Shown here: in pieces, positions 9,119 through 17,447 of the stretch
Layout: every line of letters starts with the position of its first letter
Position numbering within the stretch: the first letter of the stretch is position 1
Assembly: GCA_031963465.1 (NCBI GenBank)
Contig: JASSUG010000001.1
Coordinates: 522,673 to 586,672 of the forward strand
Length of the DNA stretch: 64,000 nt
Reading direction: 5' to 3'
DNA from: Mycoavidus cysteinexigens_B
GTDB lineage: Bacteria; Pseudomonadota; Gammaproteobacteria; Burkholderiales; Burkholderiaceae
The notes under the pieces: model-generated
Told to the model about the DNA's origin: nothing
Databases searched by the model: none
What the model saw: the letters and a program-made list of their open reading frames with translations, nothing else
Made by a program: the position numbers and the translations under genes

Positions 9119-9147
9119 TTGGCTTTTATACAAAAAGCCTTTAAAAT
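9119..9147 (+). promoter_or_regulatory. Promoter of tRNA-Val
   Basis: TTGGCT at 9119-9124, a 17-bp spacer and TAAAAT at 9142-9147. The -10 box ends 12 bp before the first base of the tRNA, as expected for a stable-RNA promoter. Confidence 0.65.
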
Positions 9148-9159
9148 GCTTGCTTCTTT

Positions 9160-9236
9160 AGGCTCGTAGCTCAGCTGGTTAGAGCACCACCTTGACATGG
9201 TGGGGGTCGTTGGTTCGAGTCCAATCGAGCCTACCA
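9160..9236 (+). tRNA. tRNA-Val (GAC)
   Basis: A full cloverleaf: acceptor strands AGGCTCG (9160-9166) and CGAGCCT (9226-9232), D arm with AGCTCAGCTGGTTAGAGC, anticodon stem CCACC/GGTGG around the loop TTGACAT (anticodon GAC), T arm with GGTTCGAGTCC, discriminator A and encoded CCA. It lies ahead of thrS, the Burkholderia order. Confidence 0.95.
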
Positions 9237-9262
9237 ACGAATGTTTTCATTTAATTGATATT

Positions 9263-9303
9263 AATGCGGCCTTAACTAGATGTTGTTGAGGCCGCATTTT
9301 TTT
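9263..9303 (+). terminator. Rho-independent terminator after tRNA-Val
   Basis: A perfect 10-bp stem, AATGCGGCCT (9263-9272) with AGGCCGCATT (9289-9298), runs into a T tract (9297-9303). It would end the tRNA-Val transcript before thrS. Confidence 0.85.
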
Positions 9304-9368
9304 GTTCTTCTTTTTTGTATGGTTACGCCAGAGGCAGCTAGCTTCTGAATCGCGGCTAGGAGCGTTTG

Positions 9369-11276
9369 ATGATTTCGGTACATTTACTTGACGGCTCAGT
9401 GCGAGAGTTCGAGCGCCCAGTCTCGGTGGCTGAAGTTGCGGCTGCAATTAGTCCCGGGCTGGCTAAAGCCGCGCTTGGCGCGCGCCTTGATGGGCAGCTA
9501 GTCGATACTTCAGCAATCATCGAGCGTGATGCCTCGTTAGCCATTATCACCAGCCAAAATGAAGATGGCCTAGAGATCATCCGCCATTCAACCGCGCATC
9601 TACTCGCTTATGCGGTCAAAGATTTATTTCCAGAAGCTCAGGTGACAATTGGACCGGTGATCGAAAACGGCTTTTATTATGATTTTGCTTATAGCCGCCC
9701 ATTTACATTAGAGGATCTTGAGACAATTGAAAAGCGCATGCGCGAGTTGGTTAAGCGCAATGAAGTCGTGTCGCGCCAGGTCATGCCGCGCGAGCAGGCG
9801 ATCTGCTATTTCAATGATATCGGTGAACATTACAAAGCTGAAATTATCGAATCCATTCCGCCGGGCGACTCCATTTCCCTGTATTCGCATGGTGGTTTTA
9901 CCGACTTATGCCGTGGCCCGCATGTTCCTAATACGGGTAAATTAAAGGCTTTCAAATTACTGAAGGTGGCGGGGGCATATTGGCGGGGCGATGCGCGTAA
10001 TCAGCAATTACAACGTATTTATGGCACTGCTTGGGCGAGTCAAGAGGAATTAGACGCTTATTTATATCGGCTAGAAGAAGCCGAGAAGCGTGATCATCGT
10101 AAACTCGGTAAGCAGCTTGACCTTTTTCATTTGCAAGACAATGCGCCGGGTATGGTGTTTTGGCACCCGCAGGGCTGGTCAATCTGGCAGCAGGTTGAAC
10201 AATATATGCGAGCCCGACTTACCGGCGCAGGCTATCGCGAAATCCGCACGCCGCAGGTGATTGATCGGGCGCTATGGGAGCGTTCAGGCCATTGGCAGAA
10301 CTTTCGCGATGGCATGTTCACGACTGAATCGGAAAAACGTGATTATGCAATCAAACCGATGAATTGCCCGGGGCATGTCCAAGTCTTCAATCACACACTC
10401 CACTCGTACCGAGATTTGCCATTACGCTTGGCGGAATTTGGCTCATGTCATCGCAATGAACCCTCAGGTGCGTTGCATGGGTTAATGCGCGTGCGGGGGT
10501 TTGTGCAAGACGATGCGCATATTTTTTGTACCGAAGAGCAAGTAATTGCTGAATCCATCGCCTTTCATACATTGGCGATGGATATTTATAAAAATTTTGG
10601 TTTTACGGACATTGAGGTCAAATTATCGCTGCGTCCTGAGCAGCGCGCCGGGTCTGATGAAGTTTGGCAGCGGGCAGAAGAAGGCTTGCGTCAGGCTTTA
10701 TCGGCATGCGGCCTAAGCTGGCAAGAACTGCCGGGCGAAGGCGCTTTCTATGGGCCGAAGATTGAATATCATATTAAAGATGCGTTAGGCCGCTCATGGC
10801 AATGCGGCACATTGCAACTGGATTTTGTGTTGCCGGAAAGGCTGGATGCTGAATATGTGGCAGAAGATAATAGCCGCCGCCGGCCAGTCATGCTACATCG
10901 AGCTGTATTGGGCTCACTGGAGCGCTTTATTGGGATTTTAATCGAACATTACGCTGGCGCCTTGCCGGCATGGTTGGCGCCAGTCCAGGTGGTGGTGTTG
11001 AATATCGCCCAAAGTCAAGCAGCGTATGCGGGCGAGGTCGCTGAAACATTGCAAAAACAAGGCTTTAGAGTTGAGGCCGATTTGCGCAATGAAAAAATTA
11101 GCTATAAAATACGCGAACATACGTTACGGAAGATCCCTTATTTGTTGGTTGTAGGTGACCGGGAACGTGATGCTCAAACGGTCGCAGTACGCGCACGTGG
11201 TGGCGTAGACCAGGGTGTGATACCCATTGGCGACTTTCTTGAAAGTTTACGCCATGAGGTGTCGAGCTTTAAATAA
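9369..11276 (+). CDS. thrS: Threonyl-tRNA synthetase
   Basis: A 635-residue class II synthetase. It has an N-terminal TGS domain (residues 1-62), an editing domain with H73-x-x-x-H77, a catalytic core with the zinc-ligand MNCPGH, motif 2 (HRNEPSGALHGLMRVRG) and motif 3 (HRAVLGSLERF), and a C-terminal anticodon-binding domain. It charges tRNA-Thr and hydrolyses mischarged Ser-tRNA-Thr. The ATG at 9369 is preferred over the TTG one codon earlier because AGGAG (9359-9363) is well placed for it. It heads the thrS-infC-rpmI-rplT-pheST-ihfA block. Confidence 0.96.
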   Translation: MISVHLLDGSVREFERPVSVAEVAAAISPGLAKAALGARLDGQLVDTSAIIERDASLAIITSQNEDGLEIIRHSTAHLLAYAVKDLFPEAQVTIGPVIENGFYYDFAYSRPFTLEDLETIEKRMRELVKRNEVVSRQVMPREQAICYFNDIGEHYKAEIIESIPPGDSISLYSHGGFTDLCRGPHVPNTGKLKAFKLLKVAGAYWRGDARNQQLQRIYGTAWASQEELDAYLYRLEEAEKRDHRKLGKQLDLFHLQDNAPGMVFWHPQGWSIWQQVEQYMRARLTGAGYREIRTPQVIDRALWERSGHWQNFRDGMFTTESEKRDYAIKPMNCPGHVQVFNHTLHSYRDLPLRLAEFGSCHRNEPSGALHGLMRVRGFVQDDAHIFCTEEQVIAESIAFHTLAMDIYKNFGFTDIEVKLSLRPEQRAGSDEVWQRAEEGLRQALSACGLSWQELPGEGAFYGPKIEYHIKDALGRSWQCGTLQLDFVLPERLDAEYVAEDNSRRRPVMLHRAVLGSLERFIGILIEHYAGALPAWLAPVQVVVLNIAQSQAAYAGEVAETLQKQGFRVEADLRNEKISYKIREHTLRKIPYLLVVGDRERDAQTVAVRARGGVDQGVIPIGDFLESLRHEVSSFK

Positions 11277-11383
11277 TACGGTTTAAAAAGCCCGCTTTAT
11301 AAAATAGGATGGCTATGCAAAGCGCTTGGTTGAGGTGAGCGCGCTAGACATAGCTAGTTTTTTTAATTGAAAAAGGAAATAAC

Positions 11384-11908
11384 ATCGCTACAGATAAATC
11401 TTCACACCGCCTAAATAGCGGAATTACAGCGCCTGAAGTGCGTTTGATGGGTGTGGATGGCGAGGCCATTGGCATTGTGAAGCTGGCCGAAGCTTTGCGT
11501 TTAGCAGAACAAGCCGAGATCGATCTAGTCGAAATTGCGCCGCAAGCGGCGCCGCCAGTTTGCCGCTTAATGGATTATGGGAAATTTAAGTACCAAGAAG
11601 CCAAAAAAGCGCACGAGGCAAAGCTGAAACAAAAGGTTATCCAGCTTAAAGAAGTCAAATTCCGTCCAGGAACGGATGAAGGTGATTACAACGTTAAGTT
11701 GCGTAATTTGGTGCGTTTTCTTGAAGAAGGCGATAAAACCAAAATCACTTTGCGTTTTCGGGGCCGTGAAATGGCTCACCAAGAAATTGGTATGCGGATG
11801 CTTGAGCGTTTGCGTGGAGACCTTGAAGAACATGGACAGGTCGAGCAAATGCCGAAGATGGAAGGGCGCCAGATTGTGATGGTGTTGTCGCCTAAGAAGA
11901 AAAAGTAA
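11384..11908 (+). CDS. infC: Translation initiation factor IF-3, ATC start codon
   Basis: From an ATC at 11384 the protein reads (M)ATDKSSHRLNSGITAPEVRL, the expected betaproteobacterial IF-3 N-terminus, giving 174 residues. AAGGAAAT (11373-11380) is the ribosome site. The first in-frame GTG (11438) or ATG (11447) would cut off the conserved N-terminal segment, so the non-standard start is well supported. IF-3 binds the 30S subunit and rejects non-AUG initiation; infC in E. coli starts with AUU and is repressed by its own product, and an AUC start implies the same feedback here. The core (NLVRFLEEGDKTKITLRFRG) and the lysine-rich end (SPKKKK) are intact. Confidence 0.93.
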   Translation: MATDKSSHRLNSGITAPEVRLMGVDGEAIGIVKLAEALRLAEQAEIDLVEIAPQAAPPVCRLMDYGKFKYQEAKKAHEAKLKQKVIQLKEVKFRPGTDEGDYNVKLRNLVRFLEEGDKTKITLRFRGREMAHQEIGMRMLERLRGDLEEHGQVEQMPKMEGRQIVMVLSPKKKK

Positions 11909-11956
11909 CTGGCCTAGCTTAACCGCTATCTAGTACAAAGTTTTGGTAGTACCAAG

Positions 11957-11995
11957 TTTTGGCCACTACGCAGAGGGTTGGCGTGGTGGCCAAAA
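11957..11995 (+). promoter_or_regulatory. Strong hairpin in the infC-rpmI spacer, possible L20 operator
   Basis: A 15-bp stem (11957-11971 with 11981-11995, one G-T pair) encloses a 9-nt loop; core strands are GGCCACTACGC and GCGTGGTGGCC. It is not followed by a T tract on the + strand, so it is unlikely to be a simple terminator. In E. coli ribosomal protein L20 represses rpmI-rplT by binding folded leader RNA at this place; this hairpin is a candidate for that role or for an mRNA processing site. Confidence 0.45.
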
Positions 11996-12097
11996 AATTC
12001 GGCGGGTTGATTGCCGGTATAAGTGAACAGAGGTCATATAAGGACGGCGCACATGAGCCGTACACCTATGTTTCACGTTCAAAAAACAGGAGTTTTA

Positions 12098-12295
12098 ATG
12101 CCTAAAATGAAAACCAAGAAAAGCGCTGCCAAGCGCTTTGTGGTGCGTCCAGGGGGCACCGTTAAACGGGGCCAAGCCTTTAAGCGCCATATTCTCACCA
12201 AACAGTCGACGAAAAGTAAACGTCATCTGCGTGGCACGACTGAAGTACATGCAGCTGATGTCAGTTCTGTACGTGCAATGCTTCCATACGCTTGA
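12098..12295 (+). CDS. rpmI: 50S ribosomal protein L35
   Basis: A 65-residue basic protein starting MPKMKTKKSAAKRF, the normal L35 N-terminus. The frame extends upstream to 12023 but that extension is not part of the family. AACAGGAG precedes the ATG. It is co-transcribed with rplT 29 bp downstream, as in nearly all bacteria. Confidence 0.96.
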   Translation: MPKMKTKKSAAKRFVVRPGGTVKRGQAFKRHILTKQSTKSKRHLRGTTEVHAADVSSVRAMLPYA

Positions 12296-12324
12296 TCTCA
12301 CACTCACATACATAGGAGAAAACC

Positions 12325-12684
12325 ATGCCTAGAGTTAAACGTGGGGTCACCGCGCGGGCCCGCCATAAGAAAGTCATCGATGCCGCTAAAGGCTATCGTG
12401 GCCGTCGTAAAAATGTTTATCGAGTAGCCAAACAGGCTGTCATGAAAGCTGGGCAGTATGCCTATCGTGACCGTCGCAATAAAAAGCGCGTTTTTCGTGC
12501 TTTGTGGATTACTCGGATCAATGCCGCCGTACGCGAACATGATATGACCTATAGCGTGTTCGTCAATGGCCTTAAGAAAGCCGCGATCGAGTTGGATCGT
12601 AAAGTTTTAGCCGATATGGCGGTGATGGACAAAGCCGCGTTTGCAGCGATTGTTGAGCAGGTTAGAACAGTGGTTGTAAACTAG
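12325..12684 (+). CDS. rplT: 50S ribosomal protein L20
   Basis: A 119-residue protein, MPRVKRGVTARARHKK..., with the long basic N-terminal helix and globular C-terminal domain of L20. It binds 23S rRNA early in 50S assembly and in E. coli also represses its own operon. AGGAG lies 7-8 bases before the ATG. Length and sequence are typical. Confidence 0.97.
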   Translation: MPRVKRGVTARARHKKVIDAAKGYRGRRKNVYRVAKQAVMKAGQYAYRDRRNKKRVFRALWITRINAAVREHDMTYSVFVNGLKKAAIELDRKVLADMAVMDKAAFAAIVEQVRTVVVN

Positions 12685-12700
12685 TTTGTTACCCTAGTTT

Positions 12701-12735
12701 GAGAGGCCTCGCACCATCCGGGTTGGGGCACTCTC
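12701..12735 (+). promoter_or_regulatory. Hairpin in the rplT-pheS spacer
   Basis: GAGAG (12701-12705) pairs with CTCTC (12731-12735), with a further GC-rich stem inside (GCCTC with GGGGC). It lies directly before the terminator-like hairpin at 12748, an arrangement like an attenuator. No Phe-rich leader peptide was found, so control by phenylalanine cannot be claimed. Confidence 0.35.
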
Positions 12736-12747
12736 TATTGCGTTAAG

Positions 12748-12774
12748 AATGGGGTTCTCACTGAACCCCATTTT
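12748..12774 (+). terminator. Terminator-like hairpin between rplT and pheS
   Basis: A perfect 10-bp stem, AATGGGGTTC (12748-12757) with GAACCCCATT (12763-12772), has a 5-nt loop and a short T stretch. It may end part of the infC-rplT transcript and lower pheST expression by read-through. Confidence 0.6.
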
Positions 12775-12814
12775 CATTGTGGCGCTTGCATTAAAGTTAT
12801 ATTTTGGAAAACCG

Positions 12815-13828
12815 ATGAATTTGGAGCAGATTGTTGCCGATGCTCGCCATGCTTTCGCACAAGCGGCAGATGCGGTTTCCCTAGAAAACGAGAAAGCCCG
12901 TTTTCTAGGGAAAGCGGGGCAGTTGACTGAACTTTTAAAAGCCCTTGGCAAGCTTGATGCGGATACGCGCAAGCTTGAGGGGGCGCGGATTAATCTGGCT
13001 AAGCAGCAAGTCGAAGAGATGCTGCGCACGCGCCGCGAGCAATTAGCGGATGAACTAATGCAGCAGCGCCTGGCGGCGGAAGCGATTGATGTGACTTTGC
13101 CGGCAAGAGGCGCCAGTAAGGGCAGCCTGCATCCGGTGATGAATACTTGGGAGCGGGTTGAACAGATCTTTCGCTCAATTGGCTTTGATCTAGCCGACGG
13201 CCCTGAAATTGAAACGGATTGGTACAATTTCACCGCCCTCAATAGCCCGCTTAATCATCCGGCGCGTTCAATGCATGATACGTTTTATATCGATGCGCGC
13301 GATGCCAATGGCGAGCTCTTGTTATTGCGCACGCACACCAGCCCGATGCAAGTGCGCTATGCGCAGATGAATCGCCCGCCAATCAGAGTGATTGCGGCTG
13401 GGCGGACCTATCGTGTCGATAGCGACGCAACGCACGCGCCGATGTTTAATCAAGTTGAAGGGCTTTGGATTGATGAGAACATTAGCTTTGCTGACCTGAA
13501 AGGGGTCTATACCGAATTTCTGCGGCGCTTTTTTGAGCGCGATGATTTACGTGTGCGTTTTCGCCCCTCTTACTTTCCATTTACCGAACCTTCAGCTGAA
13601 ATCGATATGATGTTTGAGCACGGTAAAAATGCCGGCAAATGGCTGGAGATTTCGGGCGCAGGCCAAGTCCATCCAAATGTGATCCGTAATATGGGGCTAG
13701 CACCAGAGCGTTACACTGGCTTTGCCTTTGGCAGCGGCTTGGAGCGACTGACGATGTTACGCTATGGCGTACAAGATTTGCGGCTCTTTTTTGAAGGTGA
13801 TTTGCGCTTTTTGCAGCAGTTTGCGTAA
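12815..13828 (+). CDS. pheS: Phenylalanyl-tRNA synthetase alpha subunit
   Basis: A 337-residue class II synthetase subunit starting MNLEQIVADARHAFAQA. It has an N-terminal coiled coil (residues ~1-85) and a catalytic domain with motif 1 (HPVMNTWERVEQIF), motif 2 (LLLRTHTSPMQVRY) and motif 3 (GFAFGSGLERLTMLRYG). It forms the alpha2-beta2 enzyme with PheT. The ATG at 12815 is chosen by homology; a frame start at 12749 lies inside the upstream hairpin. Confidence 0.95.
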   Translation: MNLEQIVADARHAFAQAADAVSLENEKARFLGKAGQLTELLKALGKLDADTRKLEGARINLAKQQVEEMLRTRREQLADELMQQRLAAEAIDVTLPARGASKGSLHPVMNTWERVEQIFRSIGFDLADGPEIETDWYNFTALNSPLNHPARSMHDTFYIDARDANGELLLLRTHTSPMQVRYAQMNRPPIRVIAAGRTYRVDSDATHAPMFNQVEGLWIDENISFADLKGVYTEFLRRFFERDDLRVRFRPSYFPFTEPSAEIDMMFEHGKNAGKWLEISGAGQVHPNVIRNMGLAPERYTGFAFGSGLERLTMLRYGVQDLRLFFEGDLRFLQQFA

Positions 13829-13868
13829 CTTTTTACCTATTTATTCCCACTTTTAAGCTGAGTTTTTC

Positions 13869-16298
13869 ATGCAATTCCCGCATTCCTGGTTAAGGGACTT
13901 TGTTGACCCACCTTTGTCGGCTGAGTTATTGGCCCATGCGCTTACGATGGCAGGACTTGAAATTGAGGCGCTGCGTGCCGTTGCGCCACCGACTTCAAAG
14001 GTGGTAGTTGGTCAGATACGAGAAGTCACTAAACACCCTGACGCGGATCGGCTGAATGTGTGCCAAGTGGATGTGGGTACGGGCGAATTACTGAAGATTG
14101 TCTGTGGTGCGCCCAATGTTGCGGTGGGTTGTAAAGTGCCGTGCGCGTTAGTGGGGGCAGAATTGCCAGCGGCTAACGCTGATGGCGCGCCTTTTCGGAT
14201 TAAGCACAGCAAGTTGCGTGGCGTCGAAAGCCAAGGCATGCTGTGCTCAGCGCGTGAACTTAAAATCTCAGATGATGCCGTCGGCCTGCTGATTTTGCCA
14301 GCGGATACACCCGTTGGGCAAGATATTCGGCAGGCGTTGAATCTTGATGAGATGGTTTTTGACATTAAGTTAACGCCAAACCGGGCAGATTGTCTGTCGA
14401 TTTTGGGCATTGCTCGGGAAGTCTCGGCGATTACTGGCACACCTTTGAATCGGCCGGCCTTTGCACCAATTCAAGCCAGTTTGGCTGAAATTCTGCCAGT
14501 CAAAGTGTCTGCCGCGGATCTGTGCGGGCGTTTTTCAGGGCGGGTGATGCGCCATGTGAACGCCCGGGCACACACCCCCAAATGGATGATCGAGCGTCTT
14601 GAACGCTCCGGTCAGCGTAGTATTTCAGCATTAATCGATATTTCTAATTATGTGATGCTTGAGTTGGGCCAGCCAACGCACATCTTCGATCTCGATAAAC
14701 TTCAAGGCCCAATTGACGTGCGTTGGGCGCAACCCGGCGAATCCCTTAAACTGCTGAACGGCAATACCGTTGAGTTGGATGAAACGGTCGGGGTGATTGC
14801 CGATCAGCGGGCAGTGCAAAGCTTAGCTGGCGTGATGGGGGGCGATCATGCAGCGGTCTCGCTTGACACTTGCAGTCTCTACCTAGAAGCTGCGTTTTGG
14901 TGGCCAGATAGCATCCGCGGGCGGGCGCGTCGCTATAATTTCACAACTGAAGCGGCACACCGTTTTGAGCGTGGTGTCGATTATGCGGCTACGGTCGCTC
15001 ACCTCGACTATATGACTCGCCTGATTGTCGATATTTGTGGCGGCGAAGCTGGGCCAATTGATGATCAAATAATTGCTTTACCAAAACGTGAGCCCTTCAC
15101 ATTACATGCGGCACAGGCGAGCCGCATTATTGGCGTGGCGATTAGTCCAAGTGAAGTCGCAGACATTTTTACGCGCCTTGATTTACCTTTTGAACATAAA
15201 GGTGATCAATTTACCGTGACGCCCCCATCCTATCGTTTTGATCTTGAGATTGAGGCAGATCTGGTTGAGGAGGTGGCCCGTATTTATGGTTTTGAGAATA
15301 TTCCTGTACGCTTGCCAGTGGCCCTCAATATCATGCGCGAGGCGAGTGAAACGCAGCGCTCAGTGCATCCAATTCGACATCAACTGGCGGCGCTTGGCTA
15401 TGCAGAGACCATCAATTTTAGTTTTGTGGACGAAGCCTGGGAGCAAGATTTTGCCGGCAATGCGTCGCCGGTGCGGGTGTTAAACCCGATTGCCAGTCAA
15501 TTATCGGTGATGCGTAGCACGCTGATTGGCAGCTTAGTGAATGTGCTGAGTTACAACCTAAAGCGTAAGGCTGGGCATATTCGTCTGTTTGAAATAGGGC
15601 GAGTATTCTCTCTGGACCCAGCGGTGCCAGCAGGTGATTTAACCGTGGCTGGATTAACCCAGCCGCAGTGTGTGGGGGCGTTGGCGTATGGGCCTGTTTG
15701 GCCAGAACAATGGGGCGCCGCCTCGCGCTTGGTTGACTTTTTTGATCTTAAAAGCGACTTAGTCGCTCTGTTTGCCCCGGCAACGCTGCGCTTCGCGCCT
15801 GCCGAGCATCCAGCATTGCACCCAGGGCGCAGTGCGCGCATCGAGTTGGCCGGCAAACAGGTCGGCTGGATCGGTGAATTGCATCCGCGCTGGTTGCAAA
15901 AATATGATTTACCGCATGCACCTGTTCTGTTTGAGGTCGATATCAACGCCTTGCGTGAGCGTACTTTGCCAACCGTGGTTGAGATTTCAAAATTTCCGCC
16001 TGTGCGGCGTGATATTGCAGTGCTCGTTAGCGATAAAATTACGGCGCAGGAATTGCTTGATGAAATGCAAAAAGCCCGCGCTGATGAAGCCTGTAAGCAC
16101 GTGCAGCAAATTACCGTGTTTGATGAGTTTCGTCCTAAAGCAGAACCTGGAATTCAGTCTTCCCAGCAAAGAAGCCTTGCGTTTCGGATAACCTTGCAAG
16201 ATACTGCAGGAACCTTGCAAGATGCAACGATTGATTTAGCCATTAAAACTTTGGTTGACCGCCTGGTGCGAGTATATGATGCGCGTTTGCGCAGCTAA
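13869..16298 (+). CDS. pheT: Phenylalanyl-tRNA synthetase beta subunit
   Basis: An 809-residue subunit, MQFPHSWLRDFVDPPL..., with the family domains in order: tRNA-binding OB fold near residues 40-150 (HPDADRLNVCQVDVG), B3/B4 editing domain, B5 domain and the C-terminal FDX-ACB anticodon-binding domain (KFPPVRRDIAVLV). It completes the PheST heterotetramer and holds the Tyr-editing site. It follows pheS by 40 bp and precedes ihfA by 13 bp. Confidence 0.95.
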   Translation: MQFPHSWLRDFVDPPLSAELLAHALTMAGLEIEALRAVAPPTSKVVVGQIREVTKHPDADRLNVCQVDVGTGELLKIVCGAPNVAVGCKVPCALVGAELPAANADGAPFRIKHSKLRGVESQGMLCSARELKISDDAVGLLILPADTPVGQDIRQALNLDEMVFDIKLTPNRADCLSILGIAREVSAITGTPLNRPAFAPIQASLAEILPVKVSAADLCGRFSGRVMRHVNARAHTPKWMIERLERSGQRSISALIDISNYVMLELGQPTHIFDLDKLQGPIDVRWAQPGESLKLLNGNTVELDETVGVIADQRAVQSLAGVMGGDHAAVSLDTCSLYLEAAFWWPDSIRGRARRYNFTTEAAHRFERGVDYAATVAHLDYMTRLIVDICGGEAGPIDDQIIALPKREPFTLHAAQASRIIGVAISPSEVADIFTRLDLPFEHKGDQFTVTPPSYRFDLEIEADLVEEVARIYGFENIPVRLPVALNIMREASETQRSVHPIRHQLAALGYAETINFSFVDEAWEQDFAGNASPVRVLNPIASQLSVMRSTLIGSLVNVLSYNLKRKAGHIRLFEIGRVFSLDPAVPAGDLTVAGLTQPQCVGALAYGPVWPEQWGAASRLVDFFDLKSDLVALFAPATLRFAPAEHPALHPGRSARIELAGKQVGWIGELHPRWLQKYDLPHAPVLFEVDINALRERTLPTVVEISKFPPVRRDIAVLVSDKITAQELLDEMQKARADEACKHVQQITVFDEFRPKAEPGIQSSQQRSLAFRITLQDTAGTLQDATIDLAIKTLVDRLVRVYDARLRS

Positions 16299-16311
16299 CA
16301 GCTTCGAGAAT

Positions 16312-16776
16312 ATGAACCCAAAGGTATTGAGCGCACAGGTATTGGAGCAGCACGCGGCGTTAGAGCCAGCAAATCCACCCCGGGATTCATCTCAGCACTC
16401 GGCTACACGGGTTGAGAGCGGGGTGTCGATGGCTGATGGCTTAGCAGATGAAACGCCAACCTTAACCAAAGCCGAGCTCGCTGAATTTCTGTTCGATCAA
16501 GTGGGTTTAAATAAGCGTGAAGCTAAAGAAATGGTGGATGCTTTTTTCGAGTTGATTGGCGACGCGCTTGAAAGAGGAGAAAGCGTCAAACTATCCGGTT
16601 TTGGCAATTTCCAATTACGTGATAAGTCGCAGCGGCCTGGGCGCAATCTCAGAACCGGGGAAACGATCCCGATTGCTGCGCGCAGGGTAGTGACTTTCCA
16701 TGCCAGCCAGAAACTCAAGGAATTGGTCGAAGACAATATGCCGGCCGTGCAAGCATCAGCTTATGCGTCGCTTTGA
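16312..16776 (+). CDS. ihfA: Integration host factor subunit alpha
   Basis: A 154-residue protein whose residues ~45-140 are the full IHF-alpha/HU fold: LTKAELAEFLFDQVGLNKREAK, the dimer core ESVKLSGFGNF, and the DNA-bending arm tip RPGRNLRTGE. About 40 extra N-terminal residues (MNPKVLSAQVLE...) are low-complexity; N-terminal extensions occur in Burkholderia IhfA. A shorter product from the ATG at 16429 is possible. IHF bends DNA at specific sites for recombination and transcription. Position behind pheT is conserved. Confidence 0.9.
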   Translation: MNPKVLSAQVLEQHAALEPANPPRDSSQHSATRVESGVSMADGLADETPTLTKAELAEFLFDQVGLNKREAKEMVDAFFELIGDALERGESVKLSGFGNFQLRDKSQRPGRNLRTGETIPIAARRVVTFHASQKLKELVEDNMPAVQASAYASL

Positions 16777-16788
16777 GAGTGAGTTGAG

Positions 16789-17187
16789 GTGAACTCAGTG
16801 ACGCCGCAAAAAATTACCTTGCTGCCAATTCCTGCAAAGCGCTACTTTACGATTGGTGAAGTAAGCGAGCTTTGTGCTGTAAAGCCTCATGTATTGCGTT
16901 ATTGGGAACAAGAATTCACTCAGCTCAGTCCAGTCAAACGGCGCGGCAACCGTCGTTATTATCAGCACCATGAAGTTCTGTTGATCCGCCGCATTCGAGA
17001 GCTTCTATATGAACAAGGTTTTACCATTAATGGCGCGCGCAACCGTTTAGATTCATATCAGGCACTTGCTCATGCCAGCAGCGTAACGAGCGCGTCTGAA
17101 CCTCCTCCACAGACCGATGTATCCTCGCTCGACGTCAGCCGCTTGCGTGACGATATTGAGCGTGTGATCAAAATCTTGCAAAAATAA
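16789..17187 (+). CDS. MerR-family transcriptional regulator
   Basis: A 132-residue protein with an N-terminal MerR winged helix-turn-helix (YFTIGEVSELCAVKPHVLRYWEQEF, residues ~19-43) and the following wing (RRGNRRYY). The C-terminal part is short and lacks metal-binding cysteines, so it is not a metal sensor of the classic kind. It is the small MerR-like gene always seen behind ihfA in Burkholderia and gammaproteobacteria; its target is unknown. It starts with GTG (16789), 12 bp after ihfA, so the two are likely co-transcribed. Confidence 0.85.
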   Translation: MNSVTPQKITLLPIPAKRYFTIGEVSELCAVKPHVLRYWEQEFTQLSPVKRRGNRRYYQHHEVLLIRRIRELLYEQGFTINGARNRLDSYQALAHASSVTSASEPPPQTDVSSLDVSRLRDDIERVIKILQK

Positions 17188-17261
17188 TTGGCTAAAACGG
17201 CCCCATTCTATCTAAGAAGTGCCAACGCGCATTTTTGCTCTGCTATAATTTCTCGCTTGTT

Positions 17262-17338
<77 letters not shown>

Positions 17339-17447
17339 AAAATTTCCTTATATTACAAAGACTTATAAACCTAAATTATTAAATTCGCCGAGAGCATTTT
17401 AGAAACTGGCCGAGATAATCAACTCTTGATAAGACCTACGGCCAAAT

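Noticed and set aside
12749..12814. Longer start for pheS
   Set aside because: It would begin inside the terminator-like hairpin and add 22 residues unlike any PheS.
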